From positions 624,080 through 688,079 of the forward strand of contig JALPQD010000629.1 of the NCBI GenBank assembly GCA_023101885.1: a DNA stretch of 64,000 bases, given 5' to 3'. This document shows, piece by piece, positions 57,379 through 64,000 of this stretch. A program made the translations under genes and the position numbers. Within the stretch, counting starts at the first letter, position 1. Every line of letters begins with the position of its first letter. The notes below the pieces were generated by a model. The model searched no databases. It was not told where the DNA came from and worked only from the letters and a program-made list of their open reading frames with translations. This stretch comes from Typhlomys cinereus. Taxonomy: Eukaryota; Chordata; Mammalia; Rodentia; Platacanthomyidae.

Positions 57379-57530
57379 GGTCCAGATGCCCAGGAAGACC
57401 TTCTATCCCGCCTGCGGATCGATGCAGCTCCGCGCTGGGGGTGGGGAGGCTCTGGGCGGCTTAATCTACTTTAGAAGAACAATGGTGGAGATGGGAGTCT
57501 CAGGGTTTGATGACCAGAGAGGAAGCAGGT
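57379..57530 (+). repeat. Local duplication, copy B
   Basis: GGTCCAGATGCCCAGGAAGA, CCTTCTATCCCGCCTGCGG, GAGGCTCTGGGCGGCTTAAT and GAACAATGGTGGAGATGGGA align with copy A 2.9 kb upstream with substitutions and small indels. Its flanks are not SINE sequence, so it is the likelier source. Confidence 0.85.
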
Positions 57531-58714
57531 GGGTCCGGATCCAAGCTGTGTCCTAGCACCTCTGGTCGGGAGTCCCGTGGCAATTGGGCTGCGTCTGGAC
57601 TCTGGAGGCGTCCACTAAGATATGGGAGAGCGGTTGGGCGAGGTTACATATCGCTTACACACAGAGATCTCCTTATCTGGGCTGCTTTTCTGTGTGTGAT
57701 TTAAGATTATCTGCAATAAAAATGTTATCCGAAAATGCAGGAACAAGGGTGCACTAGAAGGAGAGCACTTAACGTGGCACATGGCAGAGGGAGAAGTTGG
57801 CGTGGGATGGGAGGGGGGATTCTGGTCTTTATCTAAGGAAGGACTCAGGTAGGGAAGCCAGTGTGGTCTTTGGCGTTTGAAAAGATCTGAATTCTGTCTG
57901 CAGAGGGCTTTCAGGAGGGCTGGAAATGCCCAAAACCCTCAGTTGAGGTCAGGTGCCGATCCTGAAGAAGGGGGTGCCTTGTGGATGAGGATCTTGAGGA
58001 GGGGGGCACCTCTGCCTGCAAGTGTGGGGCCCAGAGCTGACCACAGACACCCTGCACGTGACTTGGGGTAATGGCCAAGGCAGGAGCTGTCTCCTACACC
58101 ACACGTGGGGTGTCACCCCCACTGGCTGCTCATGTCCCCGGTACCCAAGCATGTCATCTGATCAGAACTCCCCGTGCCCCTGGGCCGACCTCGAAGGAAC
58201 ACATCTGCAGCGCTTCCCACCTGGCTGCTACCCACCCTCCACCTATGAGTCAGCAGAGCCCTTAGATCCGATGACGGTGACGTCACCTGGGAGCCAGCCA
58301 GCTCCGCCCACCCTCGCCCACACTCTGCAGTTTGGCTACACCCCCCCCACACACCTGTCACTTGAGCAGGTGGCCTGTATAGTAGACGCCCCTGAGTACA
58401 ACCCAAGCCTGCCACTTCAGCTGACTGTCACCCCTCACATCGTCGCACTGGGAGTTACACTACTGTTTTCAGTCTAGCTTAGTTACAAAGAAAGTCGTTC
58501 CCAGGGGAGACGGGTCCCCTGCTGTTTCCACCGTCGCTTGTCTTCTTCAGGGAGGTTGAGTGGAGGAGACGGCTGCGGGCGAACAGTCTCCCCGATGAGT
58601 AGGGGGGCACTTCCCACACTTCAGTACTTTCAGACAGTGGGGAGACCAGATGTCAACCTCTGTGCAGTCTATGGAAATGAGGGTGTTGTTTATGCTAATG
58701 AGGACTGGGTGCTG
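57531..58714. other. Intronic sequence, mostly unique
   Basis: AT-richer near 57690-57740 (GATTATCTGCAATAAAAATG). No exon recognised. Confidence 0.4.
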
Positions 58715-58850
58715 TGCCGGGGAGGGAGGGAGCCGGGTGGAGGGGAAAGAGAGAGGAGGGGGGTGGGAGAGGATGGGGAGGGGAGGGGGAAGGGGAGGGG
58801 GTAGGAGAAGATAGGGAGGGGAGGGGGAGGCGAGGGCTGTGAGTTGTGGG
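58715..58850. repeat. G-rich polypurine tract
   Basis: Repeated GGGGAGGGG and GGGAGGGG units on the + (sense) strand, with more than ten runs of three or more G. It has quadruplex potential in DNA and in the nascent RNA, 0.8 kb before the second exon. Confidence 0.85.
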
Positions 58851-60769
<1,919 letters not shown>

Positions 60770-60910
60770 AGCTTGGCCTCAGCTTGGCCTCCGTTTGTCT
60801 GATTTTCTTATCAAATCATATTTCCCAGGGCCACAAAGCCCGCTGTCCTCGGCAGTCAATGAGACTACAAAGGCGCCGCGCAAAGCCCTGATCTGGGGAA
60901 ATTGAAAACC
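60770..60910. promoter_or_regulatory. Candidate conserved non-coding element
   Basis: TTATCAAATCATATTTCCCA, GGCAGTCAATGAGACTACAA and TGGGGAAATTGAAAACC contain TCF/LEF-like (ATCAAA) and interferon-type (GAAATTGAAA) cores. Repeat-free, with CpGs. Confidence 0.35.
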
Positions 60911-61434
60911 TCCAAAGGTCAGACCTCCAAAGGGACATCAGGCGGCCAGGGAAGACGCGGCAGGCGTTGCTGGGCACTTGACTCACTGGCCGGCTTCCCT
61001 GAGGGTCTGAACATGTCGAGCTCCCTCAGCAAGAAACAGGACGTGGTGTGCTATGGCGGGGCTTCCGGTGTGGCAGAGGAGGCGGATTCTGGCCCATTCA
61101 TTGTTTTGTTTTTCCAATCAATACCAGCGGAGTCCTTGCTATGCACTAGGTCATGCAACAAACTTTGAGCAGGACAAAGCTCCTATGCGTAGTGATTCCA
61201 CATCCCGGGGCTCCGACAGGCCTAAGACCCACACATGGAAGAAACACCCAGATAACTTGTCAGGACCAGAATGACATAAAGTTGGGTGGAGGTTAAAGAA
61301 GGCCCGCAGCGGGGAGAGGGGTGCTGCACTGAGAGAGGGGACTCAGAGGAGCCTTTCTGAGGTTCAGGAGACTGAGTGTTGGCATGTGTCATTTAATATC
61401 AATTCGTGCGTGAGGACTTCGGTGAGCCCCTTTT
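60911..61434. other. Intronic sequence, nothing recognised
   Basis: Unique sequence. Confidence 0.4.
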
Positions 61435-61648
61435 ATGAGTTTTTGAGACAAGGTCTCCATAGATCAGGCTGGCCCTGAACTGGACACGCAGTCCAGAGAT
61501 GACCTGGTGCTGTCGACCCTCCCACCTCCACCTCCTGAGTGCTAAGATGACAGGTGTGTGTCACTACGTGTGTGGTGCCGGGGTTGGAATCCAGGGCCCC
61601 GTGCGTGCTAAGTGAGCATCTACTCACTGAGCCACATTCCCCAGCCCC
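61435..61648 (-). mobile_element. B4-like composite SINE (B1 plus ID), antisense
   Basis: 'tttttgagacaaggtctcca', 'cacctcctgagtgctaagat' and 'gacaggtgtgtgtcactacg' are a reversed B1. 'cgtgcgtgctaagtgagcat' with 'gagccacattccccagcccc' is a reversed ID-type head. The join is that of B4. Confidence 0.85.
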
Positions 61649-61649
61649 A

Positions 61650-61725
61650 CGGGCCCCATTTTGCAAATGGAGAAATGGACGCATAGACAGAGCAAGCCTA
61701 CGTGGTCACACAGTTTACACCCCAA
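61650..61725 (+). mobile_element. MIR relic
   Basis: 'ccattttgcaaatggagaaa', 'tggacgcatagacagagcaa' and 'gtggtcacacag' follow the MIR core. It abuts the B4-like element. Confidence 0.6.
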
Positions 61726-63090
61726 ACGCATCTTAGGATAGCAGGCGGGCTCCCCGTGGTCCCAAGGCACAAAGTAAGGCCGACCTGCCTCAGGTCAGGA
61801 GATCTAGAACATTCCTGGGTGGAGCCCTCCCCAACCGGCATGGTCAGTCGTGGCCAGCAAACACCCGCCCCCCCCCAGCCAGGGTGGTCAAATCTGACCA
61901 GGACCCTCCTCCATGTGGCCCCCCCCGCCCCTCCACTTTACCAGACATTCTAAGCAGCTCCCCTTTTTCCACTCCATGCCTTATCTCCTCCCAACTCTGA
62001 CCTGGTCAGCACGTGACTCCCCTGCTAGTGGAACCAGACACGTCCCACAGTGATGACCCGGGTGCTCGGCTGAGACATCGTCTGTGTCACTGGGGATCAG
62101 GAGATCACGTGGCTCCGCTCAGGGGACAGGGGTAGGGGTGGGGACAGCTGTCAGACCCACAGGACACGGCAAGGGAGGGAGCCCCCAGCGGCTGGAACAG
62201 CACAGGGTGCTGTGGTCTTTGCAGGAGGCTCGGGGGAGGAGCTAAGGAAGGGCATGATCAAGAGTAGGACCCCTGTGCTCCACCCGGGGCCCCCCCAGGA
62301 CATAAGGCAGGGCTGAGTCCTGAGATCCAGACAGGATCTCCCTGGAGGACCCAATGCTCAGTGGTCACTGTGGGTAGCATCCCTACGCGCGAGGGACCTC
62401 GCCCGGCAGCTGACCCGCCCCCTGCCCCTCCCTGGGGTGGCTCCTAAACTGCCTGCAGCACACACGTCATCCTGTGACTGGAGTGCTGCTCTGACCTCAG
62501 AGATGGGGGTTACATGTCGGGTCGTGAAGTCCCGTGATGTGGACCAGTGGGTACTCAAACATGAGCATATTTCATGACGTTCACCAGCTTCTGGTGACAC
62601 CCAGCTGGACACCCCCAGCTTCTGACCAACCGGGATCTCACTTTGTGACCCTCTAGTGTAATATCAGTATTTTAAAAAAGTTATAAAAGACAATTTTCTA
62701 TTGGAGGACCTACTTTCTCTGTCAGTCCAGACAGGATCGTCCCTGACCTTCACAGTGATGGTGGTGGAAGGGGGTGTTAGAGGGGTCTGGACGAAGGAGG
62801 AAGACGGGGTGCCCATGCCCTATCTACCCCATGCTTCTACCCTCGTTCACTACCCAGAGTCCCCTCACCGCTGAGACCCTTCTAAAGAAGTTCAGAACTT
62901 GGTATCTCCCAAACCACGGGGAAAACCCCACTGAGAGTCCATTTTTGACATAGACGGTCCAGCACTGGTCTTTATTTATTTTTTTCAGTGGAAATGACAG
63001 CAGACGGTCTCTTGTACTCAAATTATGCAGTGATTTGGATATCCAGGCCCATGGGGATTCCTTGATTCAGTCTTCATCCGTTCATTTAGG
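61726..63090. other. Intronic sequence, nothing recognised
   Basis: Unique. C-runs lie at 61867-61875 and 61919-61926. An AT-rich stretch at 62665-62700 has no clear identity. Confidence 0.4.
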
Positions 63091-63091
63091 T

Positions 63092-63132
<41 letters not shown>

Positions 63133-63432
63133 ATGTTCACATGCATGCATATATGTGAAGTCAGAAGTTGTCTATGTGTAGTGTAGCTATACACACATAC
63201 TCATGTGTGTGTGCATGCGTGCAGAAGTCAAGTTTTGTGTGTGTGTGTGAGTGAGTGTGTATGGTGTAGCTATATGTGCATGTTCGAGTGTATGCAAATA
63301 TGTGCAGAGGTTAGAGGTTTGTGTGTGTGTAATGTACCTATGTGTGCAGGCTCACATGTGTGCATAAATAAGAAGTTGTGTGTGTATAGTGTAGCTACGT
63401 GTGTGTGGTGTGTGTGTGTGTGTGTGTGTGTG
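63091..63432. repeat. GT-rich tract with about 50-75-bp irregular units
   Basis: Pure (GT)n lies at 63097-63131 and 63405-63432. Between them, phrases such as 'gtgtagctatacacacatac' and 'gtgtagctatatgtgcatgt' with 'agaagt' recur, indicating a degenerate larger unit. Confidence 0.8.
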
Positions 63433-63722
63433 TATATCAGAGAGCACTGCGTGTCCCTGTGAGGACAAGGGTGACTTTGGGAATCACCCTGGATTACTTC
63501 TACCTCCTTTTGGCTTCGTATTGGTATTTCCCAGACTCCACCTTCCAGAGCCGGAAGAATGCAGGACACCACCATGTCTTCCTGGTGTGTTTACGTGGAA
63601 TCCAGGATCCGAACTCAGGACCTTCTGCTTTCAAGGCCGAGTCTTTTTTATTTTATTTATCTATTTTTTATTATTTATTCAATTGTGCATGTATGCGTGT
63701 GCACACACACGTGTATGTATGT

Positions 63723-63763
<41 letters not shown>

Positions 63764-63990
63764 TAGAACCACAGATGAATTCGGGAACCACCATGGACGC
63801 CTCCACCTCCTTCTTGTTTACTCTGCCCCCGGATTCACAGGCTCCGCCCACCAGGACCAGAAGCGCAGGCCGCCCCCACTTCTGCCCGGCGTCTATATGT
63901 GGGGTCTAGGATCCGAACTTGGGACCTTGCGCCTGCAAGGCAGAGGCTTAACCCCTGAGCCACCTCTCCAGCCCCTTGAGGCAGAGTCTT
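63405..63990 (-). mobile_element. B2-like SINE, older subfamily, antisense, split by a younger SINE
   Basis: 63405-63645 carries 'agagagcactgcgtgtccct', 'tttgggaatcaccctggatt' and 'cgaactcaggaccttctgct'. The reading resumes after the inserted element at 63976 with 'ttgaggcagagtcttaaccc' and is cut by the window end at 64000. The host gap is exactly the inner SINE. Confidence 0.85.
63646..63975 (-). mobile_element. B2-like SINE, younger subfamily, inserted in an older one
   Basis: Read on the minus strand it starts ggggctggagaggtggctca at 63975 and matches 22671-22961 closely (B box 'aagttcggatcctagacccc'). It ends in the A-rich tail seen as TTTTATTTTATTTATC on the + strand. The flanks TCAAGGCCGAGTCTT (63631-63645) and TTGAGGCAGAGTCTT (63976-63990) agree at 12 of 15 positions, an aged target-site duplication. 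Confidence 0.9.
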
Positions 63991-64000
63991 AACCCCTCAC

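Overview
This is mammalian nuclear DNA, almost certainly from a rodent. It is intronic sequence of one gene, IGSF21 (immunoglobulin superfamily member 21), read on the + strand. Two short coding exons sit in about 64 kb of non-coding DNA. They are 28657-28778 (122 bp) and 59654-59772 (119 bp). Both have consensus splice sites, and their reading phases fit together: the first ends two bases into an Arg codon and the second supplies the third base. The joined peptide matches the first Ig domain of IGSF21 as I know the family. It includes the D-x-G-x-Y-x-C motif that carries the second disulfide cysteine. By analogy with the human gene they are probably exons 3 and 4. The earlier exons lie upstream of the window and the rest downstream. 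I see no promoter, no polyadenylation site, no second protein gene and no structured RNA gene.

The repeat content points to a mouse-like (myomorph) rodent. There are many tRNA-derived SINEs of B2 type ('ctggagagatggctcagggg' heads), B3-type SINEs, B1-type (7SL-derived) SINEs and one B4-like composite. The B2-like copies diverge from the mouse and rat B2 consensus as I remember it, so a non-murid myomorph (jerboa- or mole-rat-like) is plausible but not proven. Older mammalian relics are also present: MIR/L2, a MER5A-type hAT fragment, a Tigger-type fragment and MaLR-type LTR fragments.

Layout: 1-28656 is the 3' part of one intron. It holds a 0.7 kb compound GT array (5.1-5.8 kb), CA arrays, a CT-rich minisatellite (7.66 kb) and a 23-bp minisatellite inside a B1 (20.3 kb). 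It also holds a SINE with a perfect target-site duplication (22.67 kb). 28779-59653 is a complete 30.9 kb intron. It has a 1.2 kb 12/9-bp minisatellite grown inside a B2-like SINE (33.8-35.0 kb), two GGAT arrays (38.9-39.7 and 42.0-42.9 kb), a local duplication (54.5/57.4 kb) and a decayed 25-bp minisatellite (56.8-57.1 kb). 59773-64000 opens the next intron and ends in a SINE nested inside another SINE.

The GC-rich intron is interrupted by short AT-richer, repeat-free islands with homeobox-like cores (near 4.2, 21.2, 25.5, 27.3, 40.9, 46.7, 52.7, 55.2, 57.3 and 60.8 kb). These look like candidate conserved non-coding elements, possibly enhancers of this neuronal adhesion gene. That is inference and needs an alignment. 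The most distinctive observations are the two minisatellites that grew from inside SINEs, one with a 246-bp higher-order period, and the datable nested insertions.
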